Made by a program: the position numbers and the translations under genes. This document shows, one piece after another, positions 46,281 through 57,823 of a stretch of DNA of 64,000 nt. The notes below the pieces were generated by a model, which saw nothing but the letters and a program-made list of their open reading frames with translations, made no database searches and was not told the origin of the DNA. The stretch's first letter is position 1. The number at the start of each line of letters is the position of its first letter. The DNA comes from Echinometra lucunter (lineage: Eukaryota; Echinodermata; Echinoidea; Camarodonta; Echinometridae), in assembly GCA_029962745.1 (NCBI GenBank), contig CM057165.1, positions 382,990 to 446,989 of the forward strand, read 5' to 3'.

Positions 46281-46630
46281 GAGAGCAGGGAAAGAGAAAA
46301 TAATTACAATGAATTTTTATTCTGATAAAAGGATAAAAAAAATTCTGTATAAAACTTGAGAAGGCGACGTCAGGGCAAGTCATCCAAAATGGAAAGGGCA
46401 GGGAAAACTACAGGGTAGGGCTATATGGTTCCCATGAAAGTGAAATAAACCTTTCAACGCCGCTTATATACTCTGACCTATATCAGGGATGCCCAATTAT
46501 AAGATCATGAAAAAAAAATGAGAGAAGAAAGTAAACGAGCTTAGACCTTACATTTCAAACCTTTTCAAAAAACATTCTCATACACTTTACTCTAGATGAA
46601 AGGGGGTCCTTAGAGAAGCATAAATTTCCT

Positions 46631-47130
46631 NNNNNNNNNNNNNNNNNNNNNNNNNNNNNNNNNNNNNNNNNNNNNNNNNNNNNNNNNNNNNNNNNNNNNN
46701 NNNNNNNNNNNNNNNNNNNNNNNNNNNNNNNNNNNNNNNNNNNNNNNNNNNNNNNNNNNNNNNNNNNNNNNNNNNNNNNNNNNNNNNNNNNNNNNNNNNN
46801 NNNNNNNNNNNNNNNNNNNNNNNNNNNNNNNNNNNNNNNNNNNNNNNNNNNNNNNNNNNNNNNNNNNNNNNNNNNNNNNNNNNNNNNNNNNNNNNNNNNN
46901 NNNNNNNNNNNNNNNNNNNNNNNNNNNNNNNNNNNNNNNNNNNNNNNNNNNNNNNNNNNNNNNNNNNNNNNNNNNNNNNNNNNNNNNNNNNNNNNNNNNN
47001 NNNNNNNNNNNNNNNNNNNNNNNNNNNNNNNNNNNNNNNNNNNNNNNNNNNNNNNNNNNNNNNNNNNNNNNNNNNNNNNNNNNNNNNNNNNNNNNNNNNN
47101 NNNNNNNNNNNNNNNNNNNNNNNNNNNNNN
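46631..47130. other. Assembly gap (500 N)
   Basis: Exactly 500 N. Confidence 0.98.
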
Positions 47131-47528
47131 ATGAATTGTGAGAAGTGAAACCAATAATGCACTCACATGCACATTCACAGAACTTTGCTCCAAGATGACT
47201 TTTGTATAGACCTTCACTTCAGATGATTTCTTCCACTTATGCCCCTTAATCCTTAACAATATGAACTGCTGATTTATTTGGGGGTGATTTTATTTCTCTT
47301 AGTGGTATTTACCTGATTTATTTTGTGATCGGTCCCCTTTAAGACACCATACATCTATCACATCAGAGCCCTTGCAGCAGAAAATGAACAAAGGAGCACC
47401 GTTCCCTCCTCTGAGATAGGAAAATACCAAAGTTTTCCTCATCCTGTCAATCTGATCGTCTGCTCGTTATTGCATTTAGATTGATAAATTTTCCACTCCC
47501 CGTACGTACATAGCAGATCTCTCTTGAT

Positions 47529-47566
<38 letters not shown>

Positions 47567-47688
47567 TCTCTTATTCCTTCCTTTTGTCAAGTACTTATGG
47601 AGAGATAGCATCTCATCATGACGCAACGCTCACTCCTTCCAAGACGATTGCTGAAGTGTCTTAGCCCCAGAGGCTTCTCCCATGCATA
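47131..47688. other. No feature recognised
   Basis: Non-coding with a CT microsatellite at 47529-47565. Confidence 0.4.
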
Positions 47689-47957
47689 ATACAATAACAA
47701 TAGATTAAAACCTAGAAACCAATTGGCCGAAGGGTTTGGTTTACGTTACAGTTTCGTTTGTGTTGTACGCGATACAGGCAGTAGCAGAAATTCGAAGATC
47801 ATACGTTGTATGGATTTCCCAAATGCAACAGATTTTGTCCAATACAATACCAATAGCTTAAGATGTAGAAACCAGCTGGCCAAGAGGATTGGTCATATTC
47901 TAATTTTGTTTGTGTTATACCCAGTATGTACATTAGCACAAATTTGAAAATCATATG
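47689..47957 (+). repeat. Diverged tandem duplication, ~151-bp unit
   Basis: CAATACAATANCAATAG, AGAAACCANNTGGCC, GTTTGTGTTNTAC and AAATTNGAANATCATA occur in order twice, from about 47689 and 47840. Confidence 0.7.
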
Positions 47958-48874
47958 CAGGGTAGATTTCTTCAATGTATCGACATTCATGTTTGAAATG
48001 TCTGCAAAGTGCACCACCCTTGGGTTAAGTAGGTTAAGTAAGTGAAATTTGTGGGCCATTATAATTAAAGGGTGGTGCTGGGGTCATATTTTGTGTGTTA
48101 GCAGCCAGATAATTAGGATTAAGAGTTAATCGAATAGCGTAATGCCTTCTGGTCCTCATCAGATGATATCTATAGATTGGTTCATCCCATTCTTCTGTGC
48201 ACCCTCTCTATTATTTGTTTTAAGCATTTGAAGCTGACACTCTAGTAGTTGTCCTTTCCTTGCCATGATTGTTCATGTTTGTTTTTACACCCTTCTTAAA
48301 CATATGATAAGAATATCGGGTAATAGTTTAATGTTTTGATTATCAATTGAGGATTCTCGAGTTGTGCATTCAATTTGATTACTTCATGTGAGTCCTATGT
48401 TTTTTTTTTTATTTGTTTACATCATTTGAAATGTTTGTCTGCCATGCATTGAGTAGTGTTGTTATCCCTTGTTTACTGTAATTGTTTATCTTTATCGATG
48501 TTGTGTTATTTATTGCACAAAAGACAGCTGTCAGTCTCTGCGGGACTGTTTGTTCTTTATTTTTTGAAAATAGGTTTTACCTCAATAAATCCTTCTACGT
48601 TATTATCAATTTCTTTAAATCTAAAGGTTCATTCCAGTCATAAGTTATGGATGCTCTAAGTTTTCTTACAGGCTGTATATAATGATTATTATTACAATCC
48701 CTGCTTTCAATGACTTACTCCACTTTTCTTTTTTTACTATACAGTTTTGGAATTAGGAAGAATCTCAGTTTTGTTTTAATCCTATTGCCATTAACCATAT
48801 GTGATCTATTGGTTGTCTGGTCTTAGCATAAGATGGCCCACAGTCATAGGTCAGCTACTCCTGCTGTGGATCTC
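47958..48874. other. No gene recognised
   Basis: Non-coding AT-rich DNA. A short segment near 48140-48168 (AATGCCTTCTGGTCCTCATC) resembles the hairpin motif found at 53884 and 54659. Confidence 0.4.
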
Positions 48875-48882
48875 AGATTTTG

Positions 48883-49396
48883 GGCTTTTACTAAACACTC
48901 GGGTCGCATCGCGCTGGAAAACACTCGGGTCGCGGCTCGTTGGGTATGAGGCACCAAGTGTTAACTAAGTTATTTGGTCCAAAACTGCACAATTTACTGT
49001 CAAAAGTTCATTAAAAACTTTATTTATTTATAGAATTCACTATCATGAACAATTTTGTTACAAAATGAAATGCAACAGACGATTTTGCAACAAAACCTCC
49101 CACCAACATGAATGAACAAACAGGATTTATAATTATGACCTCTCATTGAGCCTGCTATATTCACTTCGCTCGGGCATTGACTTTGTTTTGTAACAAACAC
49201 TTTGTGCATAGCAGAGGGAGGGAGGATCAGTTTACTAGAATATGCTTGTGGGCATGGCTGTGGGGTTTTTGGTTTTACTGTACACTAACTGTAGTTTTGG
49301 ACCGAATAACCTAGTTAACACTTGGCGCACCATACCCGGCAAGCCGCGACCCGAGTATTTTCCACCGCGACGCGACCCGACTGTTTAGTAAAAGCC
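48883..49396. mobile_element. 514-bp TIR element with 8-bp target duplication
   Basis: Ends GGCTTTTACTAAACACTCGG and CCGACTGTTTAGTAAAAGCC are inverted repeats that continue for about 110 bp. The direct repeat AGATTTTG flanks it at 48875-48882 and 49397-49404. An 8-bp duplication fits hAT, P or Merlin-type elements; ends starting GG fit Merlin best, but this is an inference. No transposase is encoded; the CG-rich arms contain ACTCGGGTCGC repeats. Confidence 0.88.
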
Positions 49397-49736
49397 AGAT
49401 TTTGTTAGAGAGGGCACAATAATCAGATAATTTTCAGACAAGCAAAATGGGGAGCACATTTTTGGGTGCCCCTTTTTTCTTCAGATTCCTGTGACAAGTG
49501 AAAAAAAAAAAAATCAAAATGTCATAATCCTGGCGTAGACTTGGAGTGATGTACTAAGGAATAACACTTGGATTTCAAAAGGGGAGGGGCCAGCTTGGCT
49601 GGATATGCCCACTAAATCAGCCGTTATTTTGCTCTCTTTACAGTCATGTTTCTGTAAGACTGTAACTATATTTGCAGTTTCATTATGTTTCCTTTTAAAT
49701 TTATCTATCCTCAAAATACATGAACCACACTATATG

Positions 49737-51082
49737 CAGGCCTTCATTGTTGAGGAGCACAATTGCGCTGGTGCTCCTACCGGGCTCCTCAAGACATAGT
49801 CAGGAGCACTAACGACAGCGCTCCTTATTTTTTTCCATAGTAGCCTACATATAAACAGGCATGTAGTAGTGAGCTTGTATGGGCTACGTCACTGTGTTGT
49901 GAAGCAGCCCCTGACTTTGAGGTGTGACTTGTTCATAAATTGATCGATTACTCGTCCAGCTTTGTAATGTAGGTCTAAACATCCATGGGGTATTTAACCC
50001 ATGAGTTAATTTTTGGTTAAATTTAATCCACCTTTGTGAATTCGGGCCATAGTCAAAGAAGGTATTAAGGCCTGGGCTGATTCGATCGATGGGATCACTA
50101 CTGCGCATATCCATGATCGTGTCTGCAAATAAACTCGGAGCAGAACAACTCGACTTGAAAAATCATTTTTCCACCAAAATCATCGCCAAATCGTGAAATC
50201 AAAATTATTTTAAGGAATTTCAAATTCACGATTTGGTGATGATTTCGGTGGAAAAACCCATGATTTTTCAAGTCAAGTTGTTCTGCTCCATGTTGTAATG
50301 CAGACTCAATCGTTGGGATATAGATGCAAAGTAGTGATGCGCAAAAGCGATCCCATCGATCGAATCAGCCCAGGCCTCAACTTCTTCATGTTTAATTTAG
50401 ACCTAATGTTAGATTACGAAACTGGGCCTATTTCTAAAATGTTTAGATTTTCTAACCATTTTCAAAATAGAATATTGTCAGAATAAATTATAAAATACAA
50501 ATATTAATAAAATTACAAATGAGTGAAACCTATATCTATATCCAACAAGAATAATTGTCAGAGTAAAAAAAAAAAAATAATAACTGTCAAGTAGACCCCT
50601 AATGATATTTCACATTCAATTGACCCCTAACGCTACTGATTTAGTTGCATGCAGAAGAAAATACTTTTCAGTATTATAAACAAAAATTATCACATTGGGG
50701 TTAAGGAGTTGGGTTTGGACTGGAGGTGTTTTTTTTTTTTTTCTAAACCACTTTGAGGGGGGGGGGGAGGGTTGCCAGAATTTTGATTTAAAGATACTGA
50801 CCCCACCATATTTAAAAAGACAAAATCACACTGAAATAAAATAAATACAAGGTTGAAAAACATTTTTAATTGTCAATGGTGGTCATTTATTTGTGTTTCG
50901 CAGAATAATCAATAGGTACAGTATTGCATTACAATTTTATGAAAAATTGACATTTTAGCACCTTTTATTAAATTGAGCTCCTCAAAAATCACAGGAGAGT
51001 GATTTTAAGGAGCTCAATTGAGCTCGAAAAAAGAAGGAGTGTGATTTATGGAGCTCCACCAAATTCTAAACGTGAAGGCCTG
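49737..51082. mobile_element. 1.35-kb TIR element with TATATG duplication
   Basis: Ends CAGGCCTTCA and TGAAGGCCTG, flanked by TATATG at 49731-49736 and 51083-51088. The sub-terminal parts contain GAGGAGCAC/GAGCTCC motifs on both sides. CAG...CTG ends are hAT-like, though a hAT element would give 8 bp. There is no coding capacity. A foldback is nested inside. Confidence 0.75.
49955..50428. mobile_element. Nested foldback element
   Basis: Long palindrome: CCAGCTTTGTAATG... pairs with ...ATTACGAAACTGG, CTGATTCGATCGATGGGATC with GATCCCATCGATCGAATCAG, and GGAGCAGAACAACTCGACTT with AAGTCAAGTTGTTCTGCTCC. The centre is near 50200. It lies within the 49737-51082 element. Confidence 0.8.
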
Positions 51083-51619
51083 TATATGTACATATGAATG
51101 CAACCTGATCCATGAAGGGAGACGACTCCTACTCTCTCCCCGAGTCCAGTTTTCATCAAAAGCTAGCCGTAATTCAATCATTCTAATCAGTTCATCAATA
51201 TTTGATAACAGTATGTTTCGACTCCATAATGTGAAATTGCATCTTCCTAATTCGAAGAGAACTTAACACAAACAAGTCGCTGGTTTTCTAGCTAGGCAGG
51301 AGTCTGTGTTCAGCATGGTGTTTGAATTTGAATGCAAATTTAGGATGCTTGTCAGTTAAGATAAGTTCACAGGTGAATGATTTCTTGATGAAGATAGTCG
51401 TAGAGAGCCCCGCTTACTCGCTCGGAAAACACCTTCCCGTTGCATTGCGTAGCAGACTGGAAAAATGATGAAATAGGATTAGGTAGGCTTAATTCTCATG
51501 AGTGTGGCTCGGCTCTAATCCTGATAGGGTTAGGAAATAAGGAGAGACAAGGGTATCAAAGAGGGAAAATTTATGGAATTAGACTCCTGTCTCTGTCAGG
51601 TTTGAAATATCAACTACAT

Positions 51620-51628
<9 letters not shown>
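51083..51628. other. No feature recognised
   Basis: Non-coding DNA with no repeat family identified. Confidence 0.35.
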
Positions 51629-51652
<24 letters not shown>

Positions 51653-51655
51653 AAT

Positions 51656-51722
<67 letters not shown>
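51629..51722 (+). repeat. TA microsatellite
   Basis: TATATA run with a short interruption (TAAATATACATACA) near 51650. Confidence 0.95.
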
Positions 51723-51723
<1 letters not shown>

Positions 51724-51814
51724 TTGGTGAATGCTGTGCATGAATTGTATAATCAAATGGTAAGGAGAATTGAGGGGCAGATTTGTATCACTATATGCTT
51801 TTAGAAAACATTAA

Positions 51815-52160
51815 AGGTAGTTGACCACATTTGCACAACATTGTTTCAGAATTTGAAGAGAAAGAAACCAATTTCAATTCTAAATGACAGATATTTATGT
51901 AAAACTCATGTTATCAAAATTTACAACAATATTCCAAAGAATAAGTGGAAAATGAACGGTTTTACTCTTAAAGCATCAGGAAGATGCCTTTATAAAACAG
52001 ATAAAATAAAAGAAAATTTGTGTTGAATATTTCTTTCTCAATCCTAAATGGGAATGTACTGGGATCTAAAATTTCACAAGTGTTTTTCTGTGGCTTAAAA
52101 CAATCTAAAGTAAAACTTTTGTGCAGATTGGGTGCCACTTGCAAATGTGGACTACTACTT
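51815..52160. mobile_element. TTAA-flanked MITE, uninterrupted copy
   Basis: 346 bp, ends AGGTAGTTGACCACATTTGC and, inverted, AAGTAGTAGTCCACATTTGC, flanked by TTAA at 51811-51814 and 52161-52164. It is the empty-site relative of 21917-23153. Confidence 0.82.
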
Positions 52161-52164
52161 TTAA

Positions 52165-53269
52165 ATGCAATCAGATATATGAATGCTTTGAACACCAAGC
52201 CCAAGATGACTCTGACTAGGGGCTGAAATCTTGCTCAATGGGTTAAGAGCATTTACTGTATCATAATTCTCCATCTTTAAAGTTACATAAGCCATTAACC
52301 CTTTTCAACCCTTGCAAATATTTTGTGGTTAGTCTCAAAATGTTAATTTGGAGCCATGAACAATTATAACATATATATGAGTAAAAAGGGTAAATTTCTA
52401 CATAAATTTTGTTTATTCAGTTCAATACCTTTGCGTCCCATATTGACTGGAAGTTGTTTCATTTCTGCTTGCAAGATATATATGTACGTATTTGAAAATA
52501 CACCATAAGGCCATCAGTATTAGCACCTAAACAAGCCCCTGCTTATGTTAACCAAAAGAATACTAAAAAATACAAGAGGAAAATGCAAAATGAATCCTGT
52601 GGCATGTTGGAATGCAAAGACATGAGTTGTGGATTTAAATGTGATATTGAATACTAATATTGCATTGATGCCAGGGATAAAGAATAGAAAGTTTGATAAA
52701 ACTTTGTAGGTCTGATCTTGCTTCAGTAATATAATCATGCCACTTATATCTCAAATTCCATAATCAAAATAATGAATAAAGATTAATGCTTATGTAGCAC
52801 ATCATATGTTGCCATCTCTACATGCTTTACATAATGATGGAAAAATAGATGCTTGTTATAATCTTGTATACTTGTACATATCTTTCTTTCTGTGGAAATA
52901 GAATTAGTACGCGTATAATGAATTACTTTGCTTTAATATAAGGTATTTTCATAAAGTTATATTTACGCTTAGGTGATGAACTGAAGTTATTTCTTATCGC
53001 TCTGATCGATACCGAATGAATAGCTGAAATGATGCATGAGTATGCGTATCCATCCATGCTACTTCTAACACATTGTATGTGATGGTATTCAACTCTCGTT
53101 TATGTCTCGTCTCTGTAGCAATGAATCGGCATGGCTGGCATGCACTCCCGCCATGCGTGATGGCACCTGCAGCAGAAATCAAATCTTTATCTAGATTTAG
53201 ACTCACTGACCATGATCACATAACCATGACTGAGGCATGATTCAGATTGAAACACTTATGTGATCGATG
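52165..53269. other. No feature recognised
   Basis: Non-coding AT-rich DNA. No exon with splice sites was found. Confidence 0.4.
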
Positions 53270-54350
53270 ATACACTTGCATAGCATACAAGCATCTGCTT
53301 AGGCTCGTAAGGGTGTTAAATTCAATTCTATTTGAAATTGTATAGTTTCAAAGCACTGTAATATCAGCTGAAAGCCATAAGGGTGTTATTTCATTCATGT
53401 ATTAAGTTTTACACATATTGCTTAGCATTGTAACTTTTGTTTAGAACTGAAAGGGTGTTCATTTATGTATAGTTTAAGGTTGTACATACACTAGCACAGC
53501 TCAATAACATCTGTGAGAGCTGTTAGGATATTAATTCATACAAAATTGATAACATAGTTATGCATTATTTACAGATTGAGAAAAAATTTCAGAAATATAT
53601 CAAATTTCTAATTCAATAATGGAAATATGTACAACATTAGAAAATATGTAGCCACCTTACACAGCACACAACTTCTGCTGAGGGTTATTAGCTATATACT
53701 AGTATGTGGTTAAATTTACTCTGTATACACAGCATCATAACATTTACTGATTACCAAAAGGGCATTAACTTATTTATGTATGTGGTTAAATTTGGCTTTA
53801 TACATCACCATAACATCTGCTGAGGGCTGTATATTGTCTTTTCAGAGCCAGGAGGGCATTAAGTATGTGTTAAGGCAAATGAATTAATGCCCTTCTGGCT
53901 CCAGACAGATGATATGAGGCTAAATTTATCCTTACCCAGCACCATAACATCTGCTTAGGGCCAAAAGGGCATTTACTATATAGGTGGTTATATTTGCCTT
54001 TACATAGCACCATTACATCTGATGAGGGCCATAAGGGTATTCATATGGTTGAATTTACCCTTACACAGCACCATACTATCTGAGGGCAAAAAGGGCATTA
54101 ACTATACATGTGGTTGAATTTACCCTTACACAGCACTATAACATCTGAGGGCAAAAAGGGCATTAACTATACATGTGGTTGAATTTACCCTTACACAGCA
54201 CCATACTATCTGAGGGCAAAAAGGGCATTAACTATACATGTGGTTGAATTTACCCTTACACAGCACTATAACATCTGAGGGCAAAAAGGGCATTAGCTAT
54301 ACATGTGGTTGAATTTACCCTTACACAGCATCATAACATCTGCTGAGGGC
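53270..54350 (+). repeat. 65-bp minisatellite with 130-bp higher-order unit
   Basis: Units contain AACATCTGCTGAGGGCCAAA, AGGGCATTAACTATACATGT, GGTTGAATTTACCCTTACAC and AGCACCATA. From 54061 to 54320 the period is exactly 65 bp, and units alternate CCATACTATC and ACTATAACATC, so two 130-bp dimers differ by about one base. Toward 53270 the copies are longer and more diverged. Confidence 0.9.
53845..53901. repeat. Short hairpin (GAGCCAGGAGGGCATTAA)
   Basis: 18-bp arms, GAGCCAGGAGGGCATTAA and TTAATGCCCTTCTGGCTC, with one mismatch and a 21-bp loop. Confidence 0.75.
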
Positions 54351-54619
54351 CAAAACTTAATGCAGCTAACTTATCTCCTTTTACATATAAAATTTAATGC
54401 CTTTTTGCATCCATTTATGTCTCCATTAGAGAATTTTTATGGTTTTTATTTGCCATAGAAAGTGAGTGGTTTCCCATCTACCTTAGATTATAATACCTAG
54501 ATATAGAAATATTTCTGTATCATATCATAAAAAGAGATAACGGGAGAGTTTTCTATTACATTTCTAGTTTTGTTGAAATAAGGGACATTAAAGGAGAGAG
54601 AGATGACATTGTCTCTTCA

Positions 54620-54676
54620 GAGCCAGAAGGACGTTAACTCATACCATTTTATACAGACTTAACACCCTTCTGGCTC
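54620..54676. repeat. Short hairpin, second copy
   Basis: GAGCCAGAAGGACGTTAA and TTAACACCCTTCTGGCTC, 18-bp arms with two mismatches and a 21-bp loop, same length and layout as 53845-53901. Confidence 0.75.
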
Positions 54677-54698
54677 CAACCAGATAAAATATTAGTAA

Positions 54699-54699
<1 letters not shown>

Positions 54700-54738
<39 letters not shown>
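54700..54738 (+). repeat. GA microsatellite with G-run
   Basis: AGAGAG run followed by a G-run. Confidence 0.9.
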
Positions 54739-57139
54739 GGGGGGGGAGAAGGGGAGAGGTTGTAAGGAAGAAGAGGGGTTCATGAACCCTCAAAAGTTAC
54801 AGCATATTGTACCTCTCATTCTGTTTGTTACGTGATAAAAGATATTCCCACATTCAGGCATACAAAAAGCTAACATGTACAGAAAATGAGACACCTAAAG
54901 AAACATTTTAATCAATAGATGGAATGATGTATTTCCTTTGAATAATACTGGGTAAAATCCCCTTTCTAACCACGTACTAGGAAAAACAAGCATGTCATCA
55001 CTTACGAAAATAGCTTTTCGATTGAATGTTTGTGAGGTTTCATTAAACATGTAGAGTGTATTGAAAGCATAGCCTTGCCTATATACATATAACTAGATGG
55101 AGGTGGTAGCATGGGTGGGAAGTGTTGTGATAGACTAGATTGAACATAAACACGATCGTGTGAGAAGAAGCTATACTGGAAACCTTTTCTCTCCACTGTA
55201 CATCATTGTTGTGTCCATGTTCTGATTGTTCCAATTGAAATCACTTACCTTATGACTGAGAGAAAGAGACATACTCAATGCTGCATACAACATGACTGTT
55301 GTAATTGAATTTTTGTCGAATAGGGTCTTTTTTCTCGAGTAGTCCTTATCACAGATGATAAAAGGATGACACTGAGAAGTTGAAAATTTGGGCCAGAAAG
55401 CCAGATGGAAGCGATGTTGAACTATAGTTTCTGCTGTAACTGGCATTGTCAGATTCAGGATTCTGTGGTTAAGGGAAGGGAGGGTGTTGCAGCCACATGT
55501 AATTGTCCAAATTGTGCCAAATATTCCATGTTGGGAATAGATATCTACATGTTTTATAAAATGAGGTTTGCTGATGTGAAGCCCATGGAATTTAACATTT
55601 ATATGTAAACTGCAGCCTCTAGAAATTCTGCAGTTTGGTTTATTAATCATTTACAGATTTAAAAAGTTTTAATCGTACATCTTTGTACAGACATCAAGCC
55701 TAGCAATTTCAATTCAATTTCAGTTCAATGCCATTCAATTTCAATTCATTGTCCAATACTGGTACTTTGTTTTGCTCACATTCTGCTTACATACATATAT
55801 CAAAATGACTTTACAAACAGTAATATCCATGTACATGTCATATATATGTATACATATAAAATATAACATAAACAATCTCCAGTATACTTGCATGATTATG
55901 AAAAGAAAACTAAGTGAATTTTTGAATGTACAATATTATTCATAAAAATTAAAGAAAATAAAATTATTGAAATAAAGAAAGTATTGAAATCAGGTAGCAT
56001 TTTGATTATATGTGTGTGGATAGAAAAAAGAACAGAAGAATTTAGAAAATGCCTAAACTTATTATTAAACCTGAACACTTATTTCAGTGTTGATTTGCTC
56101 AGTCAGGAGTATCTCTCCCAATAAACTGTTTCCTAGATTACAATTAGCAGATAAGCTTCTAATAATGGTGATAAGTGTGGAAACACAGTTCACTGAATCG
56201 TCCCAAATGACTGAGGGCATAATCTTAATAGTTGCAGTGCATGTGCATGCACCTGTTCCGTGGTTTCATATTGATAATGTCTCTGACGTTGTTAAGTCTC
56301 CTGACAATACTCAGACTAAGTACTTTGTGGTTTATATCTAGGATATAAACAAGGATATAGCCAGCTATAGCTGCAGGGAGGGGAATGGAAAAGGGGGGGG
56401 CAGTCTTATTGAATATGATGAAAAAATTACATTTTTTGTAATATAATTATGTGCTGAGAGGCAAAAATGTCAACTCATTTCATTTAACTCACGGCTAAAA
56501 ACCCTTCTTTCTCTAGTTCAGAGATGTGTTTACTAATGCAGTACTCAAAATGCTGACTATTTTTATGTCATTGATGTAAAGATTGAGTTGTTGGTGTCTG
56601 ATGATATAAGAAAAAATGCAGTGCTAAAGAAATCAAGGGGATTCTAGGCTTTGCACAAAAAAAAAAGAAAGAAGAAAGAAAGAAAGAAAGAAAGAAAAAA
56701 GCAAGATTGAATTAAAAAAATTTATCTCACAATTGAAATAAATGAAGAAAGAAAAGGAGGAAATGAAATATCACTTTTCAGTAGCATTTCATGTCCAAGA
56801 GTTGAACAGGAGAATAATTTTTGTTTGTGTTCTTTAGGCATTCCATTTTGGTTGGGGGTGGAGGCAGTTGTGCCCCTAAATATGTCAGTGCCCTTGCCAC
56901 ACAGATATATACCGGAGAGCTTGCAATCAAATGTGCATTAAGTTGTAGAACGCTTGTTAAGTGGGCATGTCAGTACTTAGCAATGGATTAAAATGGAGAT
57001 GTGAGATAATGAACAAAGTCATGTCCAATTAATACTGAGAGTATATTAATCTGTACAGGTTGTTTCATGGATTGTAGAAGTGCAGTGAATCAAGGGAAGC
57101 ATATAAGAGAGAAAGCTCTTTGGTGCTGTAACAGTTCTA
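54739..57139. other. No gene recognised
   Basis: Holds a possible minus-strand retroposon tail at 55705-55760 (AATTTCAATTCAATTTCAGT), a GAAA microsatellite at 56660-56700, and a minus-strand open frame of 159 codons at 55650-55171 that I do not consider a gene. Confidence 0.4.
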
Positions 57140-57143
57140 TTAA

Positions 57144-57551
57144 CCCATTCGTGACAGGAATTATTTAAAGCCTAATTTGATCAGCTTTTATTCTTCAAAT
57201 TGGCAACACCAACATTTTTATTTTAGTGCTACATTTTTCTTATAAAACGTCATGTATCTGAAATGAATATAAATTGACAGAAATTATGATGAGAAGTCAA
57301 AAAGCTGCCAATTTGCAGGGGAAAACGGTGATTTTAAACCTTCTATCACATTGCCAATTGAAGGATTTTAATGCTTATTTTCCTTTAGAAAATTTTCAGC
57401 ATCAAACAACGAATATTGACGCAACCAAAATGGGCACAGTTTGTGTAGAATTTTTTGCTCTTTCTGCTCATGTATTTGGTATAATTTTAAGGGCTTTGCA
57501 TCAAAAGATATTAGACCAAACCACATAATGTGGACCTCTGTCATGAATGGG
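57144..57551. mobile_element. piggyBac-like MITE, independent copy
   Basis: 408 bp, CCCATTCGTGACAG at the left and CATGAATGGG at the right (one change), flanked by TTAA at 57140-57143 and 57552-57555. Very similar to the arm copies but inserted at a different site and in the opposite orientation to the left-arm copy. Confidence 0.88.
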
Positions 57552-57692
57552 TTAATTCTTCCCCATGTACATGTGCATTTCATTGTGATACAATGAAGAA
57601 TGAATGGTGCAAAAAAATTGTCAGTGAAGGTAGATCATGATGAGTAATTGATTGGAGATAAGTGTTTGTTACCAGCATTAATGTAGTTATGA

Positions 57693-57823
57693 GGGCCCCG
57701 TAACACAAAGTTTGCGATTGATTGTACAATAAATTTTTGCGATTGATTGCACATAGTGGTCAATGCAATCAATCGCACCGATCAATCGTACGATCAATTG
57801 CTAAGCTTTGCATTACGGGGCCC
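57693..57823. mobile_element. Palindromic MITE (GGGCCCCGTAA ends)
   Basis: 131 bp; GGGCCCCGTAACACAAAG pairs with CTTTGCATTACGGGGCCC, and the inside carries repeated GCGATTGATTG / CAATCAATCGC motifs. Confidence 0.8.

Noticed and set aside
53270..54350. CRISPR-like array
   Set aside because: Units are contiguous 65-bp tandem repeats without unique spacers, and the genome is eukaryotic.
55171..55650. 159-codon minus-strand open frame
   Set aside because: Stop-free length is moderate, there is no recognisable domain or codon pattern, and its 3' part crosses SLSLSH-type low complexity; kept only as a note.
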